From Brucella pseudintermedia (lineage in GTDB: Bacteria > Pseudomonadota > Alphaproteobacteria > Rhizobiales > Rhizobiaceae): a DNA stretch of 64,000 nucleotides. The translations under genes were made by a program, and so were the position numbers. The DNA is taken from positions 59,391 through 123,390 of the forward strand of contig NZ_WBWE01000015.1 of the NCBI RefSeq assembly GCF_008932435.1, given 5' to 3'. Below are positions 17,432 through 26,544 of the stretch, in pieces (positions within the stretch are counted from its first letter, which is position 1; every line of letters begins with the position of its first letter). The notes under the pieces were generated by a model, which saw only the letters and a list, made by a program, of their open reading frames with translations, was not told the origin of the DNA and did not search any database.

Positions 17432-17446
17432 TGACATCAATACTCA
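17432..17446. promoter_or_regulatory. RirA (iron-responsive operator) box candidate
   Basis: TGA-N9-TCA, the core of the rhizobial IRO motif bound by RirA, lies midway between divergent hmuP and the haem receptor gene. Downstream, GTTTATT (17448-17454) and AATAAAC (17472-17478) form an inverted repeat that may be a second regulator site. Known family biology: haem uptake in this group is controlled by RirA and Irr; binding here is inferred. Confidence 0.55.
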
Positions 17447-17648
17447 TGTTTATTAATCACTGCATTACTGGAATAAACGAGTCAAGTTTAAATCTCGTTT
17501 TTTCCACGCAAGCCAGGGAGATGCTTTCTTCCCAGCCAGCACGCGGCCCTTCTCTTGAGGGGGAAGTCATAAACAATTGAAATTTTTCAGTTTCTTCGCT
17601 GTCCAGGGGACTGGCGAAGCGTGTCTGGTCATGAAGGAAACATTGGAA

Positions 17649-19658
17649 ATGCGGGCGACTGGTGGGGTTCAAAGAAGGTCATTCAAGGCGAGCACGGGGC
17701 TTGCCGTTATTCTGGCGGCAATGACGTCACAGGCATTGGGGCAGGAGCAGAAAAGTCCCGAGGAGGAAGCCGGCGTTGCGCTGAAAACAATCACCATTCG
17801 CCGGCCGAACGATGCGCAGGTGCCGACCGCCGTCCCCGCGCCCATGGGCAAGGTGAGCCGCGAGGAGATCGATCGCTTCGGTGGCGCGAAACTCGACGAT
17901 GTGCTGCGCGGCACCGCAGGCGTCTTCACCCTAGAGAGCGGCTCCAATCCGGGCGTGGCCGTCAATATTCGCGGCTTTGAAGGTTCCGGCCGCGTCAACA
18001 TGATGATCGACGGGGTGCCGCAGAACTATCGCAACACCGCGCATGACGCGCAGGGCTACGCCTATATCGACCCCAACCTGCTGTCGGAAATTGATGTGGC
18101 GCGCGGCGCTGTTACGACCGAAGGCGGCACCGGGCTTGCCGGCAGCGTGAATTTCCGCACACTGGGCGTCGACGATGTCATTCTGGACGGCAAGGACAAG
18201 GGCGTTCTCGGCCGCGCATCCTGGGGCAGCAATGGCACCGGCTTCTCCGAAATGCTGGCGGGTGCGGCCCGCGTCAATTCCATCGGGCTTGTTGCCGCAA
18301 TCAGCCGTCACGATTCCAACGACTACAAGAACGGCGACGGCGTTACTGTCGAGAAGTCCGGCGAGGAACTGACCTCCGGGCTGTTCAAGGCTGAGTTCGG
18401 CCTTGGCGAAGATCAGAAGCTGACGCTTGGCGGCGTTCTCTACAACAACCATTATGGGTCATATGCGGCGGGCTACCGTCCGGGAACCTATACGACCTAC
18501 GATATGTTCCTGCAGAACCGCACGTTCTTTGCACAGTATAACTACAATCCGTCCGACAACGATCTCATTGGCATCGATGTCAACCTCTACCACAACAGCA
18601 CATTGCAGAACTGGGTGGATGGCAATGGCAGCTTCGTGGGCCGGCAGATTTCGACCGAGACCACCGGCATGACCGCCTCGAACACGTCGCGCTTTACTTT
18701 TGGCGATGTGGCGGTCGCGTGGAAAAACGGCTTTGAAGTCAATCGCGACAATGCGGGCGGCACCAAGACCGGCGTCAACCCGACCGATGCCAACTCCAAT
18801 CGCGGCGCGGTGTTCTCGGAGGCGACCTGGAATTATCAGGCCCTGCAAGTCGTTACCGGCTTTCGCTATGATTACTTCAAGCTCGAAAGCGAAGACAGTG
18901 CCATTTCGAACAGCGACAGCGAGTTCAGCCCCAAGGTCACCGTTGCCTATAACCTGACCGACTGGCTGCAGCCGTATATCACCTATGCGCATTCCATGCG
19001 TTCGCCGACCTTGCAGGAAACCTTTCTGGGCGGCGTGGCGCACGCCGGAACAGGCATGATGCACGGCAACCCCAATCTTCGGCCTGAAAAGCAGCGCGGG
19101 TGGGAATTCGGCGTCAATATCGCCCGCGACGGTATCCTGACCGCTGAAGATGGCGTGCGTCTCAAGGCCAATTACTACACGATGCGCGTTGAGGACTATA
19201 TCACGGCTGCATCCGACTATAGCCAGTTCGTCAATGTTGACGGCACCTCGACGGTCAAAGGCTTCGAACTGGATGCGCGTTACGATGCGGGCTTCGCGTT
19301 CGGGGGGATTGCCTATACGCATTCCACCTCTGAACTGCCCGAACAGACAGCCGGCATGGGTGCAAACCAATATCTGCCCGAAGATGTCGTGACGATTACC
19401 GCCGGTGCGCGCTTCTTCGAGCGCAAGCTCGAAAGCGGCTTGCGTGTCCAGCATGTTTCGAGCGGTAGGACTATCAGCGGAAGCGACACTGATCCTTACA
19501 CGCTGGTGGACGTCTTCGCGAAGTACAAGTTCACCGACACGGTCGATCTTTCGCTCCAGGTGCTCAACATTGCCGACAAGGAATATACCCCTGCCCTCAG
19601 CACTTACGGTTCTGGCCGCGGACGCACTTTCCTCGTCGCGACCCAGTTCCAGTTCTAG
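17649..19658 (+). CDS. bhuA: TonB-dependent haem/haemoglobin receptor (BhuA-like)
   Basis: 669 residues from the ATG at 17649, which has AAGGAA nine bases before it; an ATG at 17631 would add six residues. Signal peptide (hydrophobic core about residues 16-30, ending near ALG), a TonB box/plug domain (residues ~50-170, with RFGGAKLDDVLRGTAGVF and VNIRGFEGSGRVNMMIDGVP), then a 22-strand type barrel ending in the aromatic C-terminus TQFQF. Contains the YAHSMRSPTLQE and NPNLRPEKQRGWE blocks of haemoglobin/haem receptors. Imports haem across the outer membrane with TonB energy for HmuTUV. Confidence 0.93.
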   Translation: MRATGGVQRRSFKASTGLAVILAAMTSQALGQEQKSPEEEAGVALKTITIRRPNDAQVPTAVPAPMGKVSREEIDRFGGAKLDDVLRGTAGVFTLESGSNPGVAVNIRGFEGSGRVNMMIDGVPQNYRNTAHDAQGYAYIDPNLLSEIDVARGAVTTEGGTGLAGSVNFRTLGVDDVILDGKDKGVLGRASWGSNGTGFSEMLAGAARVNSIGLVAAISRHDSNDYKNGDGVTVEKSGEELTSGLFKAEFGLGEDQKLTLGGVLYNNHYGSYAAGYRPGTYTTYDMFLQNRTFFAQYNYNPSDNDLIGIDVNLYHNSTLQNWVDGNGSFVGRQISTETTGMTASNTSRFTFGDVAVAWKNGFEVNRDNAGGTKTGVNPTDANSNRGAVFSEATWNYQALQVVTGFRYDYFKLESEDSAISNSDSEFSPKVTVAYNLTDWLQPYITYAHSMRSPTLQETFLGGVAHAGTGMMHGNPNLRPEKQRGWEFGVNIARDGILTAEDGVRLKANYYTMRVEDYITAASDYSQFVNVDGTSTVKGFELDARYDAGFAFGGIAYTHSTSELPEQTAGMGANQYLPEDVVTITAGARFFERKLESGLRVQHVSSGRTISGSDTDPYTLVDVFAKYKFTDTVDLSLQVLNIADKEYTPALSTYGSGRGRTFLVATQFQF

Positions 19659-19756
19659 AAACTTCGGGAGGCGTTTTCGCCTCTCTCTTGAGATCGTCAC
19701 CTCTGCCAGGGCCGGCCAACCTGACCGCGGGCGGCCCCTGATCCCGAGATGTGACG

Positions 19757-19789
19757 CGGCGAGTGCAGCCCCTACCGCTGCACTCGCCG
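19757..19789 (+). promoter_or_regulatory. Strong 12-bp hairpin between receptor and haem oxygenase genes
   Basis: CGGCGAGTGCAG at 19757-19768 pairs perfectly with CTGCACTCGCCG at 19778-19789 (9-base loop). No T-run follows. A smaller hairpin (GAGGCG-TTTT-CGCCTC, about 19669-19684) sits just after the receptor stop. Together they could attenuate or process the transcript into the downstream gene. Confidence 0.45.
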
Positions 19790-19872
19790 GAACTTATATT
19801 GTGAGAGCATTCCGCGTTGGACTTTCCGGGATGCGCTATAGCCAGTCCCAACCTGATGGAAAAGGATCAGCA

Positions 19873-20187
19873 ATGTACATAGCCATGAATCGCTTCAAGG
19901 TTCGCGTCGGCAGCGAGGCCGACTTCGAGACCGTCTGGAAGAACCGCGACTCCAGATTGTCGGAGCTCCCCGGCTTCGAAAGCTTTCACCTGCTTCGCGG
20001 TGCGACCAACGAAGAGGAAGGCTACACGCTCTATGCTTCGCACACGGTCTGGCGCAATCGCGACGATTTCGTCGCCTGGACCAAATCCGAGCAATTCCGC
20101 GATGCACATCGCAACGCCGGAGAAAACAAGCCCCTCTATCTTGGTCCTCCGCAGTTTGAAGGGTTCAGCGCCGTTCTGGGCTCATGA
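19873..20187 (+). CDS. hmuQ: IsdG/HmuQ-family haem-degrading monooxygenase
   Basis: 104 residues of the antibiotic-biosynthesis-monooxygenase (ABM) fold. MNRFKVRVGSEADFETVWKNR, then LPGFESFHLLRG and YTLYASHTVWRNRDDFVAW match the rhizobial HmuQ/HmuD and Brucella BhuQ haem oxygenases, which release iron from haem. AAAGGA lies before the ATG at 19873. Position downstream of the haem receptor supports the assignment. Confidence 0.87.
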   Translation: MYIAMNRFKVRVGSEADFETVWKNRDSRLSELPGFESFHLLRGATNEEEGYTLYASHTVWRNRDDFVAWTKSEQFRDAHRNAGENKPLYLGPPQFEGFSAVLGS

Positions 20188-20237
20188 TGAGCACCTGCCT
20201 ATCCACAAAGGTGCGGCGAAATGGCGCATAAGGCCTT

Positions 20238-20260
20238 GGCGGCGCGATTTCTGCGCCGCC
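20238..20260 (+). terminator. Hairpin after the haem oxygenase gene
   Basis: GGCGGCGC pairs with GCGCCGCC around a 7-base loop, 50 bases past the stop; no T-run follows, so intrinsic termination is uncertain. Confidence 0.4.
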
Positions 20261-20636
20261 ACGGGACCGTAGACACCAATTATCTTTTAAAGATGGGTGG
20301 TTAACTCATATTTAGAATGATTCCAAGTTATTGATTTTTAGAACATTTCAAAAACATAAAAATTGACAGAACGGAGCTCTAGCGGCCATAACCTGACCTA
20401 AATGGGTGGGTTTTATAAACACCACCTAAGTAATGCCTTTAATGTTCGGGCCTTTAACCCTTGCAGTTGGAGGAACCATTGACCGGTTCAGTTCGGCCTT
20501 GCGCCACGAGTGAAATAAAGCTGTCAGTTTTTCTGCGCAGCCATACAGTTGAAGTTCAGTTTGAGCCGGTAAAGTCTCTTCGTTCGGTGCTTTTCGCATC
20601 TGATTTCTGCTGTTCATGCATGGGAGATAGTTCCTC
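20261..20636. other. Intergenic control region of bfd-bfr
   Basis: About 375 bases, AT-rich in the first half, with no supported gene. It contains the Irr-like site and should carry the bfd-bfr promoter. A short open frame from about 20461 has no ATG start, ribosome site or known relatives and was not called. Confidence 0.4.
20311..20327. promoter_or_regulatory. Irr control element (ICE)-like site upstream of bfd-bfr
   Basis: TTTAGAATGATTCCAAG closely resembles the rhizobial Irr box (TTTAGAA-N3-TTCTAAA type) and lies in the ~450-base non-coding AT-rich region before bfd. Iron-storage genes are known Irr targets in this order, so repression under iron limitation is plausible. The sequence AAGTTATTGATTTT that continues it recurs near 50,330. 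Confidence 0.45.
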
Positions 20637-20948
20637 ATGCTAGTGTGCAGCTGCAACGTTATTACCGATAAAGATATTGAAGCCGTCGTCATCGAGCTTC
20701 TCGATCAGGATTGCTGGCAACTTATTGTCCCTGGCACCGTCTATAATATCATGTCCAAGCGCGGCCGTTGCTGTGGCTGCTTCCCAAACGTCGTGGAAAC
20801 GATCATAAGGGTGACTGAAGAGTATCATCTTCGTCATAACCAAATGGACGAAAACGTGGTCCAGTTCATGGATCGTGTACGTTCTCTACGCGACAAATTC
20901 GGGAGTTCATGGAATGAAAGGCGAACCAAAGGTCATCGAGCGGCTTAA
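20637..20948 (+). CDS. bfd: Bacterioferritin-associated ferredoxin (Bfd)
   Basis: 103 residues. Four cysteines in the Bfd [2Fe-2S] arrangement: CxC near the N-terminus (VCSCN) and CCxC further on (GRCCGCFP). Bfd reduces ferric iron in bacterioferritin so it can be released. GGGAGA precedes the ATG. The canonical domain ends near residue 70; the rest is a tail whose last 35 bases overlap the bfr start in another frame, so the two are coupled. Confidence 0.9.
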   Translation: MLVCSCNVITDKDIEAVVIELLDQDCWQLIVPGTVYNIMSKRGRCCGCFPNVVETIIRVTEEYHLRHNQMDENVVQFMDRVRSLRDKFGSSWNERRTKGHRAA

Positions 20949-21399
20949 CGAGGCACTTTTCCTCGAGCTTGGCGCTGTAAACCAGTATTGGCTTCACTAC
21001 CGCCTCCTCAACGACTGGGGCTTCACGCGTCTTGCCAAGAAGGAACGTGAAGAGTCTATCGAAGAAATGCATCACGCTGACAAGCTGATCGATCGCATTA
21101 TCTTCCTGGAAGGTTTTCCAAACCTGCAGACCGTAGCTCCGCTGCGCATCGGCCAGAACGTCAAGGAAGTTCTGGAAGCCGATCTTGCAGGTGAATACGA
21201 CGCCCGCGCTTCTTACAAGAAGTCTCGCGAAATCTGCGACGAACTCGGCGACTACGTTTCCAAGCAGCTTTTTGATGAACTTCTGGCTGATGAGGAAGGC
21301 CATATCGACTTCCTCGAAACCCAGCTCGACCTTCTCGCCAAGATCGGTGAAGAGCGTTATGGCCAGCTCAACGCGGCTCCCGCCGATCAGGCCGAATAA
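20914..21399 (+). CDS. bfr: Bacterioferritin
   Basis: 161 residues, the standard length. The four-helix ferritin core carries the ferroxidase residues ([30 protein letters not shown]; later E and [10 protein letters not shown]) and the axial haem ligand Met in EEMHH. Forms a 24-mer haem-containing iron store. The ATG at 20914 gives the family N-terminus [15 protein letters not shown]; it lies inside bfd. Confidence 0.96.
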   Translation: MKGEPKVIERLNEALFLELGAVNQYWLHYRLLNDWGFTRLAKKEREESIEEMHHADKLIDRIIFLEGFPNLQTVAPLRIGQNVKEVLEADLAGEYDARASYKKSREICDELGDYVSKQLFDELLADEEGHIDFLETQLDLLAKIGEERYGQLNAAPADQAE

Positions 21400-21423
21400 G
21401 CCGATCCCAGCCTAACAATTGGA

Positions 21424-21451
21424 AGCCGGAGCCCTGCGCTCCGGCTTTTTT
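21424..21451 (+). terminator. Rho-independent terminator after bfr
   Basis: AGCCGGAGC / GCTCCGGCT stem, 5-base loop, six T. Confidence 0.93.
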
Positions 21452-21527
21452 GTCATCTCAACTTTACCGTTGCCCCTTTATCGTGATATTGCGCGCCCAA
21501 TTTCCGATATTTTGCAAGGTTTCCCCA

Positions 21528-22841
21528 ATGAGCGCACCGCGCGTCAGTTTCGTTTCCCTTGGCTGCCCGAAGGCGCTTGTCGATTCCGAACGCATCATCA
21601 CCAGCCTTCGCTCCGAGGGCTATGAAATCTCCCGCAAGCATGACGGCGCCGATCTCGTGATCGTCAATACCTGCGGCTTCCTCGATTCCGCGCGCGATGA
21701 ATCGCTCGATGCCATCGGCCTTGCGCTGAACGAAAACGGCAAGGTGATCGTGACCGGCTGCCTTGGCGCGGAGCCGGAAGTTATCCGCCAGCGCCACCCC
21801 AACGTGCTCGCCATCACCGGCCCGCAAGCCTATGAAAGTGTGATGAGCGCGGTGCACGAAGCGGCTCCTCCCGTACACGACCCGTTTGTCGATCTGGTGC
21901 CGCCGCAGGGCGTGAAGCTGACCCCGCGCCATTACGCTTACTTGAAAATCTCCGAAGGCTGCTCGAACCGCTGCTCCTTCTGCATCATTCCGGCACTGCG
22001 CGGCGATCTCGTGTCGCGTCCGATTGATCAGGTGCTGCGCGAAGCGGAAAAGCTGGTCAAGGCTGGCGTCAAGGAAATCCTTGTCATCTCGCAGGATACG
22101 AGCGCCTATGGCCTCGACATCAAGTATCAGGAAGCCATGTGGCAGGACCGCACGGTTCGCACCAAATTCCTCGATCTCTCGCGGGAATTGGGCGAGATGG
22201 GCGTGTGGGTGCGTATGCATTATGTCTACCCATACCCGCATGTCGATGAGGTCATTCCATTGATGGCTGAAGGCAAGATTCTGCCTTATCTGGACATTCC
22301 CTTCCAGCACGCCTCGCCTGCGGTGCTGAAGAACATGCGCCGTCCCGCGCATCAGGAAAAGACCTCACGCCGCATTCAGGCATGGCGTGAGACATGCCCG
22401 GACCTGGCCGTACGCTCCACCTTCATCGTCGGCTATCCGGGCGAAACGGAAGAAGACTTCCAGATGCTGCTCGACTGGCTCGATGAAGCCAAGATCGAAC
22501 GCGCTGGCTGCTTCAAATATGAGCCGGTCAAGGGCGCGAAGGCCAACGACCTTGGCCTTGAGCAGGTTCCAGAAGAAATCAAGGAAGCGCGCTGGCATCG
22601 TTTCATGGCCAAGCAGCAGCAGATTTCGACCAACCTTCTCAAGAAGAAGGTCGGCAAACGCCTGCCTGTTATCATCGATGAAGCAAACGGCACCATTGGC
22701 AAGGGCCGCACGCGCTACGATGCGCCGGAAATCGACGGCAGCGTTCACATCCAGTCGCGCCGCCCGCTCCGTGTCGGCGACATCGTGACGGTGAAGATCG
22801 AGGCAAGCGACGCTTACGATCTGCACGGCATCGCGGTCTGA
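21528..22841 (+). CDS. rimO: Ribosomal protein S12 methylthiotransferase RimO
   Basis: 437 residues. An N-terminal MTTase domain ([19 protein letters not shown]) with three cluster cysteines, a radical SAM domain with CSNRCSFC near residue 145, and a C-terminal TRAM domain. Adds a methylthio group to Asp of ribosomal protein S12 using SAM and two [4Fe-4S] clusters. The ATG at 21528 fits the family N-terminus [17 protein letters not shown]. Confidence 0.96.
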   Translation: MSAPRVSFVSLGCPKALVDSERIITSLRSEGYEISRKHDGADLVIVNTCGFLDSARDESLDAIGLALNENGKVIVTGCLGAEPEVIRQRHPNVLAITGPQAYESVMSAVHEAAPPVHDPFVDLVPPQGVKLTPRHYAYLKISEGCSNRCSFCIIPALRGDLVSRPIDQVLREAEKLVKAGVKEILVISQDTSAYGLDIKYQEAMWQDRTVRTKFLDLSRELGEMGVWVRMHYVYPYPHVDEVIPLMAEGKILPYLDIPFQHASPAVLKNMRRPAHQEKTSRRIQAWRETCPDLAVRSTFIVGYPGETEEDFQMLLDWLDEAKIERAGCFKYEPVKGAKANDLGLEQVPEEIKEARWHRFMAKQQQISTNLLKKKVGKRLPVIIDEANGTIGKGRTRYDAPEIDGSVHIQSRRPLRVGDIVTVKIEASDAYDLHGIAV

Positions 22842-23308
22842 TGACGGCGGAACCGGCCATAGCGATCAGAAAAGCCGCCTCGGCTGACGTGGCTGCGATT
22901 GTCGCCATGCTGGCCGACGACGCGCTGGGCGCAAAGCGCGAAGATGCGAGCCTGCCCTTGCGGGATTCCTATCGCAGCGCCTTTGCAGCCATCGACGCCG
23001 ATCCCAACCAGCTTCTGGCTGTCGTGGAACAGGGTGGCGAGATCATCGGCTGCATGCAGATCAGCTTCATACCCGGCCTGTCCCGGTTGGGCATGTGGCG
23101 CGGGCAGATCGAAAGCGTGCGGATTGCAAGCCATATTCGCGGCGGCGGCATCGGTCGACGGATGATCGAGTGGGCAATCGAACGGTGCCGCGAACGCGGC
23201 TGCCGCCTCGTGCAGCTGACGACGGACAAAGCGCGCTCGGATGCGCTGCGTTTCTATCAATCGCTCGGCTTCGTCGATAGCCACGAAGGGCTTAAGCTAT
23301 CGCTTTAA
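22841..23308 (+). CDS. GNAT family N-acetyltransferase
   Basis: 155 residues. The acetyl-CoA-binding loop appears in VRIASHIRGGGIGRRMIEWAIERC, followed by the C-terminal ARSDALRFYQSLGFVDSHEGLKL motif typical of GNAT enzymes. Substrate unknown. Starts one base inside the rimO stop (TGATG), so it is co-translated with rimO. Confidence 0.9.
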   Translation: MTAEPAIAIRKAASADVAAIVAMLADDALGAKREDASLPLRDSYRSAFAAIDADPNQLLAVVEQGGEIIGCMQISFIPGLSRLGMWRGQIESVRIASHIRGGGIGRRMIEWAIERCRERGCRLVQLTTDKARSDALRFYQSLGFVDSHEGLKLSL

Positions 23309-23338
23309 CAGCTGACTTTAATAGAGTGTAAGAAAAGA

Positions 23339-23363
23339 AAAAGGGCGCGGTGAGCGCCCTTTT
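23339..23363. terminator. Bidirectional terminator between convergent genes
   Basis: AAAAGGGCGC / GCGCCCTTTT stem with a 5-base loop; works on both strands for the acetyltransferase and the BMP operon. Confidence 0.9.
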
Positions 23364-23383
23364 CTGTTTCAGCATGGAAAAGC

Positions 23384-24451
23384 TTACTGCGGCAGCTTGT
23401 CATCCACGCCGGCGACATAGAAATTCAGGCCCAGCAGTGTCTTGTCATCGGCCTGTTCACCTTCCTTGAGCCAAACGGAACCGTCCTGCTTCTTGATCGG
23501 GCCGGTGAAAGGCTTCAATTCGCCCGACTTGATCTTGGCTTCGGTTTCTTCCGCCAGCTTCTTCACGTCGTCCGGCATGTTGGTATAAGGCGCCATCTTC
23601 ACGAGACCTTCCTTCATGCCCCACCAGACATTCTGGCTCTTCCAGCTGCCGTCGAGAACGGCCTTGGTACGGTCGATATAGTATGGACCCCATTCGTCCA
23701 CGACAGCGGTAAGCTGCGTGTCGGGCGCGAACTTGATCATGTCCGAAGCCTGACCAAACGCCTTGATGCCGCGATCATGCGCCACCTGAATGGCGGCAGT
23801 GGAATCGGTGTGCTGGGTGATGATGTCGACTCCCTGATCGATCAAAGCCTTGGCCGCATCGGCTTCCTTGCCCGGATCGAACCAGGAATTGGCCCAGATC
23901 ACCTTGACCTTGAAGTCAGGATTGACGGACTGCGCGCCGAGCATGAATGCGTTGATGCCCTGCACGACTTCCGGCACCGGCACGGATGCGATGTAACCGG
24001 CGACACCCTTCGTGGACATTTTGGCAGCGATCACGCCCTGCACATAACGGCCTTCATAGAAGCGCGCATTGTAGGCGGACATGTTGTCGGCGGTCTTGTA
24101 GCCGGTCGCGTGTTCGAACTTCACGTCAGGGAATTTCTTGGCGACCTTCAAGGTCGGGTCCATGTAACCGAACGATGTCGTGAAGATCAGCTTGTTGCCT
24201 GCGCGCGCCAGACGTTCGATGGAACGTTCGGCGTCGGCACCTTCCGGCACGTTTTCCAGAAAGGTGGTTTCGATCTTGTCGCCGAGCGCCTCGATCAGTT
24301 CCTTGCGTGCCTGATCATGCTGATAGGTCCAGCCGAAGTCGCCCGGAGGTCCGATATAGATGAAGCCGATTTTCAGCTTTTCTTCTGCATGTGCCGCGCC
24401 GCCGAGCATAAAGCTTGTCGCGGTGGCAATCGCCATAAGCGTCTTTTTCAT
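23384..24451 (-). CDS. BMP-family nucleoside ABC transporter substrate-binding protein
   Basis: 355 residues. Signal peptide ending AHA (about residue 22), without a lipobox cysteine. The BMP/Med (PnrA-like) fold is shown by KIGFIYIGPPGDFGWTYQHD and IFTTSFGYMDP. PnrA relatives bind purine nucleosides. It is the last gene of a four-gene importer operon. Confidence 0.93.
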   Translation of the reverse strand: MKKTLMAIATATSFMLGGAAHAEEKLKIGFIYIGPPGDFGWTYQHDQARKELIEALGDKIETTFLENVPEGADAERSIERLARAGNKLIFTTSFGYMDPTLKVAKKFPDVKFEHATGYKTADNMSAYNARFYEGRYVQGVIAAKMSTKGVAGYIASVPVPEVVQGINAFMLGAQSVNPDFKVKVIWANSWFDPGKEADAAKALIDQGVDIITQHTDSTAAIQVAHDRGIKAFGQASDMIKFAPDTQLTAVVDEWGPYYIDRTKAVLDGSWKSQNVWWGMKEGLVKMAPYTNMPDDVKKLAEETEAKIKSGELKPFTGPIKKQDGSVWLKEGEQADDKTLLGLNFYVAGVDDKLPQ

Positions 24452-24533
24452 GTTCCCTGCACTCCTTGTTTATACCCACTAACCACAACAAAAATCCTTG
24501 GGACTGATTTTTGTTACCCCTCGACCGCACGCC

Positions 24534-25454
24534 TTACCTGTCCGGCACGAACGGCTTGCCGAGCGAAGTCGGCGTATTCATCATCGTCAGACGCTTGTTG
24601 CGCGAAATGATGACCAGCACCACAATCGTCGCAAGATAAGGCAGCGCAGACAGAAACTGTGACGGCAGGCCGAAGCCGAGCGCCTGCGCGTGGAGCTGGC
24701 CGATAGTCACCGCGCCGAACAAATAAGCACCGATCAACACCCGCCACGGCCGCCAAGAAGCGAACACGACGAGAGCAAGCGCGATCCAGCCGCGGCCAGC
24801 AGTCATGTTTTCCACCCACTGCGGCACATAGACGAGCGACAATTGCGCACCTGCGAGACCGGCACAGGCCCCGCCGAACAGCACCGCCAGATAACGCGTG
24901 CGCACCACATGCACACCGAGCGCATGGGCCGAGCCATGGCTGTCGCCAATGGCACGCAATGTGAGCCCTGCCCGTGTGCGGAACAGAAACCATGCAACGC
25001 CGACAACCAGCAGAATGGACATGTAGAAGATGGGATCCTGACCGAAGATGAACCGCCCGACAAGCGGGATATCGGTCAAATAGGGAATATGAACCGCTTC
25101 GAGCCGAACGCCGGGAAGCCCGACAAAGCTTTCGCCGAGCAAGGCCGATGCCCCAACGCCGAGGATTGTAAGCGCCAACCCGGTCGCCACCTGATTGGTG
25201 ACAAGCGTGAGCGTGAGAAAGCCAAAGATTGCCGCAAAAAGCACGCCAACCAGAACAGCGGCAATCAGGCCCAACCATGCCGAACCGGTCATCTGCGCGA
25301 TGGCAAAACCGGACACCGCGCCCATAAGCATCATGCCTTCGACGCCGAGATTGAGCACGCCGGAGCGTTCGACCACCAGCTCGCCGATAGCAGCGATCAG
25401 GAGCGGCGTTGCAGCAGTTGCAATCGTAAGGAGAATAGCCTGCGTCAAATCCAT
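24534..25454 (-). CDS. Nucleoside-type ABC transporter permease (YufQ/NupQ-like)
   Basis: 306 residues, 8-10 hydrophobic segments, branched-chain-type permease family. The motif ERSGVLNLGVEGMMLMGA is characteristic of the second permease of BMP-type nucleoside importers. Five bases separate it from the upstream permease gene. Confidence 0.92.
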   Translation of the reverse strand: MDLTQAILLTIATAATPLLIAAIGELVVERSGVLNLGVEGMMLMGAVSGFAIAQMTGSAWLGLIAAVLVGVLFAAIFGFLTLTLVTNQVATGLALTILGVGASALLGESFVGLPGVRLEAVHIPYLTDIPLVGRFIFGQDPIFYMSILLVVGVAWFLFRTRAGLTLRAIGDSHGSAHALGVHVVRTRYLAVLFGGACAGLAGAQLSLVYVPQWVENMTAGRGWIALALVVFASWRPWRVLIGAYLFGAVTIGQLHAQALGFGLPSQFLSALPYLATIVVLVIISRNKRLTMMNTPTSLGKPFVPDR

Positions 25455-25458
25455 GAGA

Positions 25459-26544
25459 TCAGGCCTTTCCCGCTCGAGCTGCGGATATGAAGCGAATGCG
25501 ATAGAGAATAAGCGTATCGCAAGCGAGCACGAAGAACAGGATCATGCCCTGAAACACGCGCGCGGATTTTTCCGAGATGCCGATGGAAACCTGTGCGGCC
25601 TCACCGCCAAGATAGGAAAGCGCCAGCACCAGACCGGCTGCAATTGCCCCCAACGGATTGAGGCGTCCGAGAAACGCGACAATAATTGCCGTGAAACCAT
25701 AGCCCGGAGAAATGACGGGGCGGAGCTGGCCGATAGCGCCGGAAGTTTCTGCAATCCCCGCAAGACCGGCAAGCGCACCGGAAAGCGCAAAGACGAAGAA
25801 CACCATCTTGCCCGCACTGAAACCCGCAAAGCGCCCTGCCCTCGGGCTTTGGCCGATGACCTTGACCTCAAAGCCTTTCAGCGTGTGCTTGAGCAGAAAC
25901 CGGACAGCCACCGCCGCCACAAGCGCGAAGATGAAACCCCAATGGGCACGGCCCGATGCGCTCCAGATTTCCGGCAGAATGGCGCTATCGTTGAACTGGC
26001 GGGTTTCCGGGAAATTATAGCCTTCGGGGTTGCGCCAGGCGCCGCGCACCAGCCAGTCGAGAAAGAGCTGCGCAACATAGACCAGCATAAGGCTGGTCAG
26101 GATTTCGTTCGTGTTGAAGCGTACCTTCAGCAAGGCGGGTATGGATGCATATGCCGCACCGCCCGCCATCCCCATAAGCATCATCAAGGGCAGAACCACC
26201 CACGACTGCAAATCCGGGAACATGACAGGCAAGACCGACCCGGTTATCGCACCGGCGATGAATTGCCCCTCGGCACCGATATTCCAGTTGTTGGACAAAA
26301 AACAGACGCAAAGGCCAACCGCAATCAGGATCAGCGGTGCGGCCTTCACCAGCAATTCATGCCACGACCAGATATCGAACAAAGGTTCGACAAAGAAGAC
26401 ATAGAGTGCATGCAGCGGTTGCTTGCCCATCAGCGCAAAAGCAAGACCACCGAAAACCAGCGTCAAAGTCAGCGCAAGCAGTGGCGACAGGGCGCTGAAA
26501 AGTTTTGAGGGCTGCGGGCGTTTAACGAGTTCGATCCGCATCAT
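25459..26544 (-). CDS. Nucleoside-type ABC transporter permease (YufP/NupP-like)
   Basis: 361 residues, about ten helices. The motif NIGAEGQFIAGAI is the counterpart of NLGVEGMM in its partner. Overlaps the ATPase gene upstream by four bases. Together with the other permease it forms the heterodimeric channel. Confidence 0.92.
   Translation of the reverse strand: MMRIELVKRPQPSKLFSALSPLLALTLTLVFGGLAFALMGKQPLHALYVFFVEPLFDIWSWHELLVKAAPLILIAVGLCVCFLSNNWNIGAEGQFIAGAITGSVLPVMFPDLQSWVVLPLMMLMGMAGGAAYASIPALLKVRFNTNEILTSLMLVYVAQLFLDWLVRGAWRNPEGYNFPETRQFNDSAILPEIWSASGRAHWGFIFALVAAVAVRFLLKHTLKGFEVKVIGQSPRAGRFAGFSAGKMVFFVFALSGALAGLAGIAETSGAIGQLRPVISPGYGFTAIIVAFLGRLNPLGAIAAGLVLALSYLGGEAAQVSIGISEKSARVFQGMILFFVLACDTLILYRIRFISAARAGKA

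Noticed and set aside
20461..20643. 60-codon frame upstream of bfd
   Set aside because: Starts without ATG, no ribosome site; region looks like a promoter.
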